Positions 45,540 through 55,900 of a stretch of DNA of 64,000 nt are shown here, in pieces. Within the stretch, counting starts at the first letter, position 1; every line of letters starts with the position of its first letter. Source of the stretch: Methylobacterium sp. E-065 (GTDB lineage: Bacteria > Pseudomonadota > Alphaproteobacteria > Rhizobiales > Beijerinckiaceae); contig NZ_JAKSYD010000074.1 in the NCBI RefSeq assembly GCF_022829605.1, forward strand, positions 102,942-166,941. Direction: 5' to 3'. The translations under genes and the position numbers were made by a program. The notes beneath the pieces are model-generated. The model saw nothing but the letters and a program-made list of their open reading frames with translations. It was not told the DNA's origin and did no database searches.

Positions 45540-45621
45540 CGTGTGGGTCTCCGGGGCGTGCGGCTTGTCGAAGGCGGCGGCCCGTGGCACGCGCCCCACT
45601 CCATCCGCCGAGAATCTCCAG

Positions 45622-46827
45622 ATGACACAGCCTTACGCGCCGCAGGCACCGACGGATACACAGCCCGACGGAACGCCGGCTTTCGCGCGAAAGAGCCTCG
45701 CCGCCCAGGCGATGGGCCGGATCGAGCCCGAGACCCGGGCCGTGGTGATGCCGCTCCACGTCGCAACGACTTTCATCCGCGACCCCGACAACGGCTACAG
45801 CTCGGGCTACTGCTACGCCCGTCCCGACAACGCCACGGTGCGCGAGGCCGAATCCGTCCTGGCGATGCTGGAGGCGGCCGAAGCCGGCACCCTGCTGTTC
45901 GGTTCCGGAATGGCGGCGGCGACCGCGGTGTTCGGCGCCCTCGAACCGGGCGATCATGTGGTCGCCGGCACCGTCATGTACTGGGCGCTCAAGCGTTGGC
46001 TGCGCGAGGAGGCGCCCCGGCGCGGGCTGAGCCTGACCTTCGTGGACACGGACGATACCGAAGCGCTTCGCGGCGCGGTCCAGCCGGGACAGACCAAGCT
46101 CGTCTGGATCGAGACGCCCGGCAACCCGCTCTGGACGGTCACCGACATCGCCGCCGCCGCCGAGATCGCCCATGCGGCCGGCGCCCGACTGGCGGTCGAT
46201 TCCACCGCGGCCTCGCCGGTGCACACGCGCCCGCTCGAACTCGGCGCCGACATCGTGATGCATTCGGCCACCAAGATCCTCAACGGTCATTCCGACGTGG
46301 TGGCGGGCGTGCTGGCGGCTGCGCGGGACGACGCGTTCTGGGCGCGGATTCGCGGGATCCGCGCCGGCAGCGGCGGCATCCTCGGGCCGTTCGAGGCCTA
46401 CCTGCTGATGCGCTCGCTGCGCACCCTGCACCTGCGGGCGGCGGCGCAGTCCGCCGGCGCCCTGCGGCTGGCCGAGCGCCTGCGCGGGCACCCGCAGGTG
46501 ACCCACGTCCTCTACCCGGGCTTGGCCGACGATCCCGGGCATGCGGTCGCCCGCCGCCAGATGCGGGACGGGTTCGGCTTCATGCTGTCGATCCGGATCG
46601 CGGGCGGCGAGGCCGGCGCCATCGCGGCGGCGGCGCGCGTGCGGCTGTGGAAGCGCGCCACCTCGCTCGGAGGCGTCGAGAGCCTGATCGAGCATCGCGC
46701 CTCGGTCGAGGGTCCGGGCAGCCCCTGCCCGACGGACCTGCTGCGCCTGTCCACCGGCATCGAGGATACCGACGACCTGTACGCGGATCTGGATCAGGCG
46801 CTGCGCGCGGGTCACACGGGTCTCTGA
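45622..46827 (+). CDS. Trans-sulfuration PLP enzyme (cystathionine gamma-synthase/beta-lyase family)
   Basis: This 401-aa protein has the Cys/Met-metabolism PLP fold: GYCYARPDNATVREAESVLA near the N-terminus, LLFGSGMAAATAVFGAL, KLVWIETPGNPLWTVTDI, the PLP lysine in HSATKILNGHSDVVAG, and ATSLGGVESLIEHRAS near the end. It makes or cleaves cystathionine, or works on homocysteine/homoserine derivatives; sequence alone does not separate MetB-, MetC- and MetZ-type activity. The start ATG 45622 follows tspO divergently; the long open frame from 45127 lies over tspO. Confidence 0.93.
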   Translation: MTQPYAPQAPTDTQPDGTPAFARKSLAAQAMGRIEPETRAVVMPLHVATTFIRDPDNGYSSGYCYARPDNATVREAESVLAMLEAAEAGTLLFGSGMAAATAVFGALEPGDHVVAGTVMYWALKRWLREEAPRRGLSLTFVDTDDTEALRGAVQPGQTKLVWIETPGNPLWTVTDIAAAAEIAHAAGARLAVDSTAASPVHTRPLELGADIVMHSATKILNGHSDVVAGVLAAARDDAFWARIRGIRAGSGGILGPFEAYLLMRSLRTLHLRAAAQSAGALRLAERLRGHPQVTHVLYPGLADDPGHAVARRQMRDGFGFMLSIRIAGGEAGAIAAAARVRLWKRATSLGGVESLIEHRASVEGPGSPCPTDLLRLSTGIEDTDDLYADLDQALRAGHTGL

Positions 46828-46879
46828 TCAGCCTGGACGCAACACTTCTTGAGCCGGAGACGGAGTGGATGGCAGCGCC

Positions 46880-47110
46880 GTCCCAGTGTTTGAGGCCAAG
46901 CGTTCCGGGACATCGGCCTCACAAAGCGCGCCGCTTTCCCGGACGCCTGGATCGCAGTGGAAGGCGATCCGGGACCCAGCACCCAAAGCGCAGCGCAGCG
47001 GCACCGAATATCGACGCTTCGCGCCGTCTCACGCTGGATCCCAGGTCACATTCCGCCCACGCTCCATCTGCCCGGGACAGGGGTGCGCCAGGATGACCCC
47101 GGTAAGTCGC
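46880..47110. repeat. Interspersed repeat-like stretch with palindromes
   Basis: The 344-bp gap between the PLP gene and the chemoreceptor holds runs of GGATCC-like text: TCCCGGACGCCTGGATCGC, then GCGATCCGGGA (inner stem GGATCGC 46949-46955 with GCGATCC 46964-46970), followed by CTGGATCCCAGG and CGCCAGGATGAC. I recall the same style of degenerate repeat between genes in many alphaproteobacteria. No gene is supported. Confidence 0.4.
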
Positions 47111-47171
47111 CTCTGATTCGCCGAACATCCCAGGAGCGCAGGATCTGGCAGATCCCTCCCGTCCCGCTCGC

Positions 47172-48845
47172 TCAGGCAGCCTTCACGCTGCCGAGGAAGG
47201 TGCTGACCTCCTGCGTCAGACTTTCGGAATGCCGCGACAGGCCCTGCGCGGCGCTCAGAACCTGGGCGGCGGCCTCGCCGGTCCGGCTCGCCCCCTCGCG
47301 GACACCCGCGATGTTCCGGGTCACGTCCTCGGTGCCGCGGGACGCCTCCTGCACGTTGCGGGTGATCGCCCGGGTCGCCGCGCCCTGCTCATCCATCGCT
47401 GCGGCGACAGCGGTCGCGTAGCTCGACATCTCGCCGATGATCCGGCTGATCGCCTCGATCTCAACGACCGCCTCGTCGGTGGCGCTCTGGATCTCACCGA
47501 TCCGCTCACCGATCTCACCAGTGGCCTTCGCGGTCTGCTCGGCCAGTTCCTTGACCTCGCCGGCGACCACCGCGAAGCCCCGCCCGGCGTCGCCCGCCCG
47601 CGCCGCCTCGATCGTCGCGTTCAGCGCCAGCAGGTTGGTCTGGCTGGCGATGTTGGCGATCACGTCCACGAAGGTGGCGATGCGGCCAGCCGTGGAGGCC
47701 AGTCGGCGGACCGTGGCACCGCTGCGCGTCGCGCCCTCGACCGCCCGCTCGGCGATCTGCGCCGAGCGGGTCACCTGCTCGACGATCTCCTGCACGGAGG
47801 CGGCCATCTCCTCGGTCGCGGATGCCACGGTCTGCATGTTGCCGGAGGTTTGCTCGGCCGCGCCCGCCACCGTCACGGCCTGCTGCGTGGCTTGATCCGC
47901 CACGCCCGCCATGGTCCGGGCAGTGACCTCCATGTCGCCGGCGGCCTCCGCCAAGCTCCGGGTCAAAGCCGAAATCGTATCCTCGAAGCGCGTGGTGATC
48001 TGATCGAGCAAAGCGGCCCGACGCGTCTTGGCTTCGGTCTCGACGGCGGCGGCTTCGTCGGCCGCCTGTTTGGCCAGCATCGCATCCTTGAAGATCTGCA
48101 CGGACCGGATCATCGCGCCGACCTCATCCCGCCGCTGTCCTCCGGTGACGGTCGCGGTCAAATCACCGGCCGCCAGCCGGCCCATCAGGGCAGTGGTGTG
48201 ATCGAGGGGACGGATCACCCGGATCAGCACGGTGTGCAGGCCGAACAGGAGGGCAAGGGCCGCCGCCGCCAGGAAGGCGATCAGGATCAGTCTGGCCCGA
48301 GACGCCGCCTCCCGCGCCTCCTCGTACCCGGCGCGCGCCGCCCGGAGTTGCAGGTCCGTCAGCTTCGACAGGGCCGCGACGGTCGGCGCCATCATCTGGT
48401 TGAGGCCGAGATGTGCCGCACTGTAGCCGTCGAGGTTCCCTGCGCGAAGCCGCTCCAGGATTCCGGCAACGATCACCGCGTTCCGATCGATCTGCGCCTG
48501 CATGGCGGCAGCCCGCCGCTTCTCCTCCGGCGTGAGCTTGGTTGCGAGATAAGCGGCCCATTGCTGGTTGAGGTTGGCCAAGCCCGCCTCGATGCGGCCC
48601 GCGGCCTCTTGGGGTTTAGCGGCCTGTTCCCGCGCCTCACGCGAAGCGTCGACGATCCGGTCGTAGGCCTCACGGATGCCCAGAAACTGGCTGAGCGGCA
48701 CCACGCGATCCTCGTACGCCGACCGGAGACTGTCGTTGCTGCTGGACAGGGCCAGCTGACCGATCACGACGGAAGCCAGCAGGAGGGTTCCGAGCAGGGT
48801 CAGCAGAACAATCAGCCGCCCCTTGATCGTATTGACCCTCATCAT
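47172..48845 (-). CDS. Methyl-accepting chemotaxis protein
   Basis: This 557-aa chemoreceptor has an N-terminal TM helix ([19 protein letters not shown]), a periplasmic four-helix-bundle-type sensor (about 32-185), TM2 ([18 protein letters not shown]), a HAMP domain (about 205-260) and a cytoplasmic signalling domain whose tip is [20 protein letters not shown] then [15 protein letters not shown]. It has no C-terminal pentapeptide for CheR docking (ends GSVKAA). The ligand is unknown. ATG 48845 has GGGGAGC upstream; ATG 48842 is next to it. It appears to be an orphan receptor, with no che genes in the window. Confidence 0.95.
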   Translation of the reverse strand: MMRVNTIKGRLIVLLTLLGTLLLASVVIGQLALSSSNDSLRSAYEDRVVPLSQFLGIREAYDRIVDASREAREQAAKPQEAAGRIEAGLANLNQQWAAYLATKLTPEEKRRAAAMQAQIDRNAVIVAGILERLRAGNLDGYSAAHLGLNQMMAPTVAALSKLTDLQLRAARAGYEEAREAASRARLILIAFLAAAALALLFGLHTVLIRVIRPLDHTTALMGRLAAGDLTATVTGGQRRDEVGAMIRSVQIFKDAMLAKQAADEAAAVETEAKTRRAALLDQITTRFEDTISALTRSLAEAAGDMEVTARTMAGVADQATQQAVTVAGAAEQTSGNMQTVASATEEMAASVQEIVEQVTRSAQIAERAVEGATRSGATVRRLASTAGRIATFVDVIANIASQTNLLALNATIEAARAGDAGRGFAVVAGEVKELAEQTAKATGEIGERIGEIQSATDEAVVEIEAISRIIGEMSSYATAVAAAMDEQGAATRAITRNVQEASRGTEDVTRNIAGVREGASRTGEAAAQVLSAAQGLSRHSESLTQEVSTFLGSVKAA

Positions 48846-49211
48846 GTTCGCTCCCCTGACATTCACGTGATGCCATAGGGCCATACCGGCCTGCGTTCCA
48901 GTTTTTTGCAACATGAAAGCTCATATTCTATCGAACGATGTCTTTAAGATCATGCCATCGCATCGCTCAATAATTGATCTCGATTGACTGATATCTACAT
49001 TACAAGCTAGATTGATTAGCGATGCATCCGGCATCTCCGCCGGCCGGCATCGGTCCAGATGGGACAGTACCGCCAGCTTCCGGTGCGTCGGACGATCAGA
49101 CACGGACATCCGCGCGGCGCCGTTGCCGCTGGCGGGTGCCGAAAGGCAGATTGGCGCGTTCTGAACGGGTAGCCTTCCGCGGGCCTCCCTCTCTCGCGAG
49201 TCACGACCACC
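48846..49211. other. Intergenic region between two divergent genes
   Basis: The 366-bp gap separates the chemoreceptor and secreted-protein genes, which face away from each other, so it should hold both promoters. Bases about 48905-49020 are AT-rich (CATATTCTATCGAACG, ATATCTACATTACAAGC), consistent with promoter DNA. No gene is seen. Confidence 0.5.
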
Positions 49212-49676
49212 ATGAAGCCGACGTCCTCCGCCCTTGCCGCCCTCCTGCTCGGGGTCATCGCCGGACCTGCCCAAGCCGACGCTGTTCCGGATCTCGATGT
49301 CGAGCAAACCTGCCGTTCGGCGCAGGTCGCCAACACGTCGATCAGCGATCAGGCCAATTACGACGGCTGCCTTCGCTCGGAGCGGGAGGCCAAGAAGGAG
49401 GCCGCGCGGAACTGGGGCAACTACACCCCGGCGGCCAAGCGGCAGTGCCAGAACCAGTTCAAGGCAGGCGGCTATCCCTCCTACGTCGAGATGGTGACCT
49501 GCCTGGAACTCGCCTCCGGTACGGTCCCGACCCAGAGCAACGACGGCGGCGCGGCCGTCGGCGGCCCCGGGTCACCGCGGGACGTGAAGGCGCAGCGGGA
49601 AGGCGGCGCCAACCTCACCAAGGAGCCGCCGGCGACCCAGCGCACGAACCCCCTGAAGGTGCTGGACGGCAAGTAG
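49212..49676 (+). CDS. Hypothetical secreted 154-aa protein
   Basis: A signal peptide (MKPTSSALAALLLGVIAG then PAQADAV) precedes a small domain with four cysteines, TCRSAQVAN, DGCLRSEREAKKEAARNWG, KRQCQNQF and EMVTCLELASG, and a low-complexity C-terminal tail. The cysteine spacing suggests two disulfides in the periplasm. The next transporter gene begins about 95 bases further on, so the two may be co-transcribed. Not recognised. Confidence 0.75.
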   Translation: MKPTSSALAALLLGVIAGPAQADAVPDLDVEQTCRSAQVANTSISDQANYDGCLRSEREAKKEAARNWGNYTPAAKRQCQNQFKAGGYPSYVEMVTCLELASGTVPTQSNDGGAAVGGPGSPRDVKAQREGGANLTKEPPATQRTNPLKVLDGK

Positions 49677-49771
49677 GCCGCACACCCGCGCATGCATCAG
49701 GCGCCGACGCGCAAGCCGGTGAACGCGTGCTATGGGCCGAAGTCCAGCCCCTCAACGCGCCGCCCGCATCC

Positions 49772-50701
49772 GTGAACGCCCTCGCCATCATCGCCCCGAT
49801 CTTCGGGATCGTCCTGATCGGCTGGATCGCGGCGCTCGCGGGACTGCTCTCCGACAAGGTCAGCGATGGCCTGTCGGAATACGTCTTCGCGGTCGCCGTG
49901 CCGGCGCTGATCATCGCGACGCTGACGAAGCCGGGCATGAGCGGCACCGTGGCGTGGTCCTACTGGGTCTCGTATTTCGGCGGGGCCGGCCTGTCGTGGT
50001 TCGTCGGCACGCTGATCGCCCGGCGGCGGGCCGGGATCGAGCGGCGGGGCGCGATCCTGCACGGCTTCGCGGCCAGCCAATCGAACACCGTGTTCGTCGG
50101 CGTGCCGATGATCCTCCAGGCCTACGGCGAGGACGGCGCGTTCCCGCTGTTCATGCTGCTCGCCGTCCATTTGCCGCTGATGATGGGCAGCGCGACGTTC
50201 CTGATCGAGTCCGATTCCGGCCTGCCGATCCTGGCGCGGATCCGGGGCCTCGCCCTGGTGCTGCTGAAGAATCCGATCTTCGTGGCGCTCCTCGTCGGCA
50301 TGGCCATGAAGAGCCTGGGTGTCACCCCCGCCGGGATGGTCCGATCCCTGATCGATGCCTTCGCGGGCACCGCCTCGACCTGCGCGCTGGTGGCGCTCGG
50401 CGCCGGATTGAAGCGCTACCGGGTTCTGTTCGATCTCAAGGGGGCGCTGGTGATCGCGCTGCTGAAGAACATCCTGCACCCGCTGGCGGTGTGGGTGCTG
50501 GCCTTCCACGTCTTCAACATGCCGCCGGCCTATGCCGGGGTCGCCACGCTGTTCGCCGCCATGCCGGTTGGGATCAACGCCTACCTGCTGGCGGCCCGCT
50601 ACCGGACCGAGACCGGAATGGTGGCGGCCTCCGTGCTGGTGTCCACCCTGCTGGCGCCGCTCACGACCCTGGCCTGGCTGATGCTCCTCGGCCGGGCGTG
50701 A
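49772..50701 (+). CDS. AEC-family transporter (auxin efflux carrier type)
   Basis: This 309-aa protein has about ten membrane helices in the AEC pattern: NALAIIAPIFGIVLIGWIAA, SQSNTVFVGVPMILQAYGED, then VALGAGLKRYRVLFDLKG and VATLFAAMPVGINAYLLAAR. Bacterial members export or import dicarboxylates or amino acid-like anions. A GTG at 49772 fits the conserved start; an alternative GTG at 49727 would add 15 residues. The following acyl-CoA dehydrogenase gene is not obviously related. Confidence 0.9.
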   Translation: MNALAIIAPIFGIVLIGWIAALAGLLSDKVSDGLSEYVFAVAVPALIIATLTKPGMSGTVAWSYWVSYFGGAGLSWFVGTLIARRRAGIERRGAILHGFAASQSNTVFVGVPMILQAYGEDGAFPLFMLLAVHLPLMMGSATFLIESDSGLPILARIRGLALVLLKNPIFVALLVGMAMKSLGVTPAGMVRSLIDAFAGTASTCALVALGAGLKRYRVLFDLKGALVIALLKNILHPLAVWVLAFHVFNMPPAYAGVATLFAAMPVGINAYLLAARYRTETGMVAASVLVSTLLAPLTTLAWLMLLGRA

Positions 50702-50812
50702 CGGCGGCGCCCCGGCGTCACCGCGCGCGTTGGACGACGGCCGGTGCGGGTCTACTGTGTCGCCAAGCGCGAGCCCGCGAGGCTCCACGCAACCCTGCAG
50801 GCGAGGATCCCC

Positions 50813-52042
50813 ATGAACGCTCCGATGCGCCCCCCGGGCAGCGCCTCCCCCTCGGCCCCGGCCTCGGCGGCCTTCGTCTGGGACGATCCCTTCCTGCTGG
50901 AGGACCAGCTCACCGAGGATGAGCGGGCGATCCGCGACGTCGCCCAGAGCTTCGCGCAGGAACAGCTCCTGCCCGGGATCGTCGAGGCCTACGCCACCGA
51001 GAAGACCGATCCGGGCCTGTTCCGGAAGATGGGTGAACTCGGCCTGCTGGGCGTCACCCTGCCGGAGGAATACGGCTGTGCGGGTGCCTCCTACGTGGCC
51101 TACGGCCTCGTGGCGCGGGCGGTCGAGGCGGTGGATTCCGGCTACCGCTCGATGATGAGCGTGCAATCCTCCCTCGTGATGTACCCGATCCACGCCTACG
51201 GCTCGGAGGCGCAGCGCCGGAAATTCCTGCCGAAGCTCGCCTCGGGCGAATGGATCGGCTGCTTCGGCTTGACCGAGCCCGATGCCGGATCGGATCCGGC
51301 CGGCATGAAGACCAAGGCGGAGAAGATCGACGGCGGCTACCGGATCTCGGGCGCCAAGATGTGGATCTCGAACGCGCCCTTCGCGGACGTGTTCGTGGTC
51401 TGGGCCAAGTCCGAGGCCCATGAGGGCGCGATCCGCGGCTTCGTCCTGGAAAAGGGCATGAAGGGCCTCTCCACCCCGACCCTCAAGGGCAAGCTCTCCC
51501 TGCGCGCCTCCACCACCGGCGAGATCGTCATGGAGGGGGTCGAGGTCGGCGAAGACGCGCTGCTGCCCAACGTCTCCGGGCTGAAGGGGCCGTTCGGCTG
51601 CCTCAACCGGGCGCGCTACGGCATCTCCTGGGGCGCGATGGGCGCCGCCGAGGATTGCTGGCACCGGGCGCGTAGCTACACGCTGGAGCGCAAGCAGTTC
51701 GGCCGGCCCCTGGCGCAGACGCAGTTGGTCCAGAAGAAGCTCGCCGACATGCAGACCGAGATCGCACTCGGCCTCCAGGCCTCGCTCCGGGTCGGGCGGC
51801 TGATGGACGAGGGCAGGATGGCCCCGGAGATGATCTCACTGGTCAAGCGCAACAATTGCGGCAAGGCGCTCGATATCGCCCGCACGGCCCGCGACATGCA
51901 CGGCGGCAACGGCATCATGGGTGAGTACCACGTGATGCGCCACGCCCAGAACCTCGAAACGGTTAACACCTACGAGGGCACGCACGACGTCCACGCGCTG
52001 ATCCTGGGCCGGGCGCAGACGGGGTTGCAGGCGTTCTTTTGA
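50813..52042 (+). CDS. gcdH: Glutaryl-CoA dehydrogenase
   Basis: This 409-aa flavoprotein of the acyl-CoA dehydrogenase family oxidatively decarboxylates glutaryl-CoA to crotonyl-CoA in lysine/tryptophan-type catabolism. The C-terminus has [20 protein letters not shown], the glutaryl-CoA dehydrogenase version of the catalytic-glutamate motif, and the flavin/substrate region has [17 protein letters not shown] and [19 protein letters not shown] 50813 ([14 protein letters not shown]) is the start; the proline/serine lead is absent in some homologues. It stands alone on the plus strand. Confidence 0.93.
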   Translation: MNAPMRPPGSASPSAPASAAFVWDDPFLLEDQLTEDERAIRDVAQSFAQEQLLPGIVEAYATEKTDPGLFRKMGELGLLGVTLPEEYGCAGASYVAYGLVARAVEAVDSGYRSMMSVQSSLVMYPIHAYGSEAQRRKFLPKLASGEWIGCFGLTEPDAGSDPAGMKTKAEKIDGGYRISGAKMWISNAPFADVFVVWAKSEAHEGAIRGFVLEKGMKGLSTPTLKGKLSLRASTTGEIVMEGVEVGEDALLPNVSGLKGPFGCLNRARYGISWGAMGAAEDCWHRARSYTLERKQFGRPLAQTQLVQKKLADMQTEIALGLQASLRVGRLMDEGRMAPEMISLVKRNNCGKALDIARTARDMHGGNGIMGEYHVMRHAQNLETVNTYEGTHDVHALILGRAQTGLQAFF

Positions 52043-52180
52043 GGGGGTGACGGTTCCGTCGCTCGAGCGGACCATGGTCGTTCACGCATCGCCGGCCGAC
52101 ACGCGCTCACCGCGCCTGAGAAGGGTCAGGGCGACACAGGTTTGATGTCTCAGCGGGCTCGACCTTCGGCAGAATGAGAC

Positions 52181-52216
52181 ACGGGCCCCCTCTCCCGTGC
52201 GGGAGAGGGGGCCTGT
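52181..52216. repeat. 16-bp-stem palindrome between convergent genes
   Basis: ACGGGCCCCCTCTCCC (52181-52196) pairs with GGGAGAGGGGGCCTGT (52201-52216) around GTGC, with only one G-T pair. It has no T tract. Its position between the gcdH end and the VOC gene end suits a bidirectional stop, but the CTCTCCC-GTGC-GGGAGAG core is also common as an interspersed palindrome. No gene lies in the rest of the gap. Confidence 0.6.
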
Positions 52217-52312
52217 CGCGCTCCGTCATCAGCGGGGTGCCTCGGATCCGTGTAGCTCAGAGCGACAGGGAAGAAGGTCGTGAGTGCCGGCCGGACCCGC
52301 GGCGTGAACGCC

Positions 52313-52804
52313 TCATCCCCGTGCCGATGCGCGAGTGCCAAGATTCTCCGCGAGGCGGACGAGATACCCGTCGGGATCCTGCACGAGGCATTCCCGCTGG
52401 CCGTGTTCCGCGTCTCCGACTCTATACCACGCTGCGCGCGGCGCCTCGAACAGCGGCCAGTCTGCCGCTTCGAGCGCAGCGAGGACCGGATCCAGCGGCT
52501 CGATCATCGTCTGCAGATTCATGCCTCGGCCAAGCGGATAGTCCAGCGCGGCGGTTTCCCAGCTGCCGTTGCGTTGGCACAGCATGATCTGCGCGGCGCC
52601 GCGCGTCAGGAAGGCGAAGCGCGCGGCCGGGCGATCGTAGGCGATCGCGAAGCCGAGCAACCCGCACCAGAAACGCAGGCTCGCATCGAGATCCGTCACA
52701 TACAGCTCCGGAACGAGGGCCCCGATCCCGCCCTGCGGCGCACCGCCTGAGCCGGAGGATCGCGCCCGGGCGGTGGGATCGGTCAGGGGGTTCACCTCGG
52801 TCAT
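52313..52804 (-). CDS. VOC-family protein (bleomycin-resistance/glyoxalase type)
   Basis: This 163-aa protein has a small VOC fold: VPELYVTDLDASLRFWCGLL, then GFAIAYDRP, AQIMLCQRNGSWETAAL and RECLVQDPDGYLVRLAENLG. The family includes antibiotic-binding proteins (bleomycin resistance) and glyoxalase-like enzymes. Here the role is unknown. ATG 52804 (MTEVNPLTDPTARARSSGSG) is followed by a disordered lead; the longer frame to 52930 is rejected because it overlaps addB. Confidence 0.88.
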   Translation of the reverse strand: MTEVNPLTDPTARARSSGSGGAPQGGIGALVPELYVTDLDASLRFWCGLLGFAIAYDRPAARFAFLTRGAAQIMLCQRNGSWETAALDYPLGRGMNLQTMIEPLDPVLAALEAADWPLFEAPRAAWYRVGDAEHGQRECLVQDPDGYLVRLAENLGTRASARG

Positions 52805-52913
52805 CGAACCGCTCCGGCGTGCATCGGGTGGCCAGGAGCAGCGCCGGGCCAGCCTTCCCGCAACCGCAACCCGGGCCGACCCTGATCCTACCGCGATTCG
52901 GGGGAACGGCGGC

Positions 52914-55900
52914 TCATTCCCCGCTCTCATCCCCGGCGAGCGACCATTCCAGCACCCGGGCGAGATGGTCGTAGGACCCGTACTTGCTCGCGTATTGCGG
53001 ATAGGGCCGGGCCGTGTAGGCCGCGTCCCCGGTCATGAACCGCGCGATCAGGTCCCGCAGCCGCTCGGCATGCTCGGTGACGATCGCGGCGACGTCGCGC
53101 GCCTCGCCGCGCGGCGGCTTGACCGGCAACGGAAGGAAGGGTTTCCGGCCACCCGAGGCGTGGATGTAGAGCAGGTCGGGCGGCGTCTTGACCTTCGGCA
53201 GATCCGCGAAGGCGCCGTGCATCAGCATCGCCGCCTCCAGGGTCAGCTGCGGCGAGAACCCCGAAAAGATCATCTTCGCCGAGGGCGGGGCGCCGGTCTT
53301 GTAGTCAACGATGCAGGCGCTGCCGTCCGGGCGCAGCTCGATCCGGTCGGCCCGGGCGCGCAGCGTGAAGCTCTCGCGACCCATCGGGATCACCCAGCGG
53401 CCCGACACCTCCGGATGGATCTGGGTCAGGCCGGGCCGGCGCTGCGCCTCCCAGTCCAGATAGGCGCCGGCCATACGCTGGTAGCGCGGCCACCACTCGG
53501 CGTAGAGGTTCGGATACTCCGCCTCAATCTCCGCGAAGGCGTTCAACGCGAGATCGAACAGCCGCTCCGTGGCATCCCGGGGCAGGTCCCGCGGATGGCG
53601 GCGGGCGAACTCGGCGAAGACCTCGTGGACCAGGGAGCCGCGGGTGGCGACGCCCGGCGCCGCCGCCAGCGGGTCCAGGGGATCGAGCCCGAGGACGTGG
53701 CGGGCGAAGATGCTGTAGGGGTCGCGCACCAGCGTTTCGATCTCGGTGACGCTGAGCGAACGCGGGAACAGGGCCGGATCCGGCTTCGGCGCGGGCCGCT
53801 TCAACCTCGGCTGCACCGGCGCTGCGTCGAGCCGGGCGGCGAGGCCGGCGAGACGGCGGCCCGCCACGAGCACCGCGTCCCAGTTCGTATCCCCGGCCAG
53901 CGCGCGCAGACGCTGGATCAGTCGCGACGGCACGGTCGGCGCGCCTTCGCGCTTCAGCGCCCGCGTGATCACCGCATCCCGGCAGCCCAAAGCCTGCACG
54001 AAGTCGTGCGCCATCTGGCCGATCCGCCGCTCGGGCGGGTTGAGGCCGACCCGCTCGCGCATCGGCCGGTTGAGGAACGCGTCGGTCAGGGTGCGCACCG
54101 GCCAGACACCCTCGTCGAGGCCGCCGAGCACCACGCGGTCCACCGAGAGCAGGCGCGCCTCCAGCAGGCCGAGGATGCGCAGCCGCGGATGCGGCGCCTC
54201 GCCCGAACAGGCGACCACCCGCTCCCGGGCAAGCGACGTGAAGAAGGTCGCGTAATCGTCGAACCGGCCAGGCATCAGGCCGGGCTCGGCCAGTTCCAGG
54301 TCGTCGAACAGGGCGTCGAGGCAGGACAGGGAGCCATCCGACTCCGTCTGCGGGGCATCCTCCGGCCCGGACACCAGACGGTCGCACGCCTCCCGGTGGC
54401 GGGCGGCCGTGGTCACCAGATCGCAATCCCCCGCGCCGTCCGGCCCCGGGAAATCCTCGAACACGTGGTCGAGCCGATCGAGCAGGTCGGCGGCGAGGTC
54501 CCAGTCGATGTCCTTGAGGCGTCGCTTGGCCCGGGGCCGGTGCTCCGGTGGCCCGGCGCGCTCCGCCGCGAGCGCATTGCGCAACCCCGAGAAACCCGGC
54601 GCCGGGACCGGGCCACGCAGCAGGCCGATCTCCAGGGCCGCCGCGCCCCGGACCACGTCGGCGCGCGGCAGGCCGAGCTGAACCATGGGATGCGAGAGCA
54701 GCGCGATCAGTCGGGCCGGGATCGCGTCCGCCTGCTTGCGGGCGAGGTCGGCGGCGAGTTCGGCGGCTAGCCGCGCCAGGCGTCCGGCCGGGCTTCCGGC
54801 CAGCGCCAGGCCCGCCGAATCCTCCGCCACGATGCCCCAGCGCAGCAGTTCCACCGCCACCCGGCCGGCGAGGCCCCGGTCCGGCGTGACCAGGGCCGCG
54901 GTGGCACCGGGCGTCTGGAGGGCCTCGCGTAACGCCACGGCGGCGATCAGCGCCTCTTCCCGCTCGTCGGCGGCCTCGACCAGCGCCAGCCCGTCGAGGC
55001 CGAGGCGGGCGTTGGTGTCGCGCTCGGACGGATCGAGCGCCGCCCAGGCGTCGGTGGTGTCGGCCGGCCGCAGCGCCTGCGACAGCAGGGCGGCCCGGGC
55101 CACCTGCCCGGGATCGGGTTCGCCGAGGGCGACGATCTCGCTGCGGGCGAGGTTGAGATTGTCCGGCCCGAGCAGCCGGTGCGGCACCGCCTGCGGGTGG
55201 CCGTGGGCGATGATCCGCGTAAACCCCTCGCCGGTGTCGATACCGTCCCAGCCGGCCGCGTCGAGGTCGAGGTCGAGACCGGGCAGCACCACGGCACCCC
55301 GGGGCAGCTTCGCCACGGCGGCGATCAGGCGGGCGGTGGCGGGGACAGAGCCCAGCGACCCGGCCACGATCACCGGATCCTGCGTGACGCCGCGCGACAG
55401 GCGCCGCTCTTCCGCCAGGATAAGGCCGCGGGCACGCGCGACGGGATCGGCGAGACCCCGCTCGGCGAGCAGCTTCGGCCAGTTCTCGGCGGCGATCTGC
55501 ACGAAGTCGAGGGTCAGGCCGAAGTAGCGGGAATACTCGGCCTCCACGGCGGCGCCGATCTCCGACCAGGGCAGGCCCTCGACGGTGAGCGCGTCCATCA
55601 GCCGTTCGAGGTCGCCCGCGAGACCAATGGCGTCGGCCGGGGAGGACGGGACGAGGAACGGCACCTCGGCGTCCAGCGGCAGCAGGGTGCGATCCACCGT
55701 CCTGGCCCAGGCCTGGACAAGGCGAGCGAGGATCAGCCGGCGCTCCAGCGGGGCCATCGGCGCGCTGAGCGGGTCGGCGTTCGCCTCCAGCAGCGGCTCG
55801 GCGGCGAGGTCGAGTTCCGCCTCGTCGGCCTCGCCGAGCGGGATCATCCGGGGCAGCAGCGTAGCCTGCCCGGGGGCATCGCGGCCGAGTCGTTCGGCCA

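Noticed and set aside
52149..52341. Small frames around the 16-bp palindrome
   Set aside because: No ribosome sites and compositional bias; they follow from the palindrome and repeat DNA.
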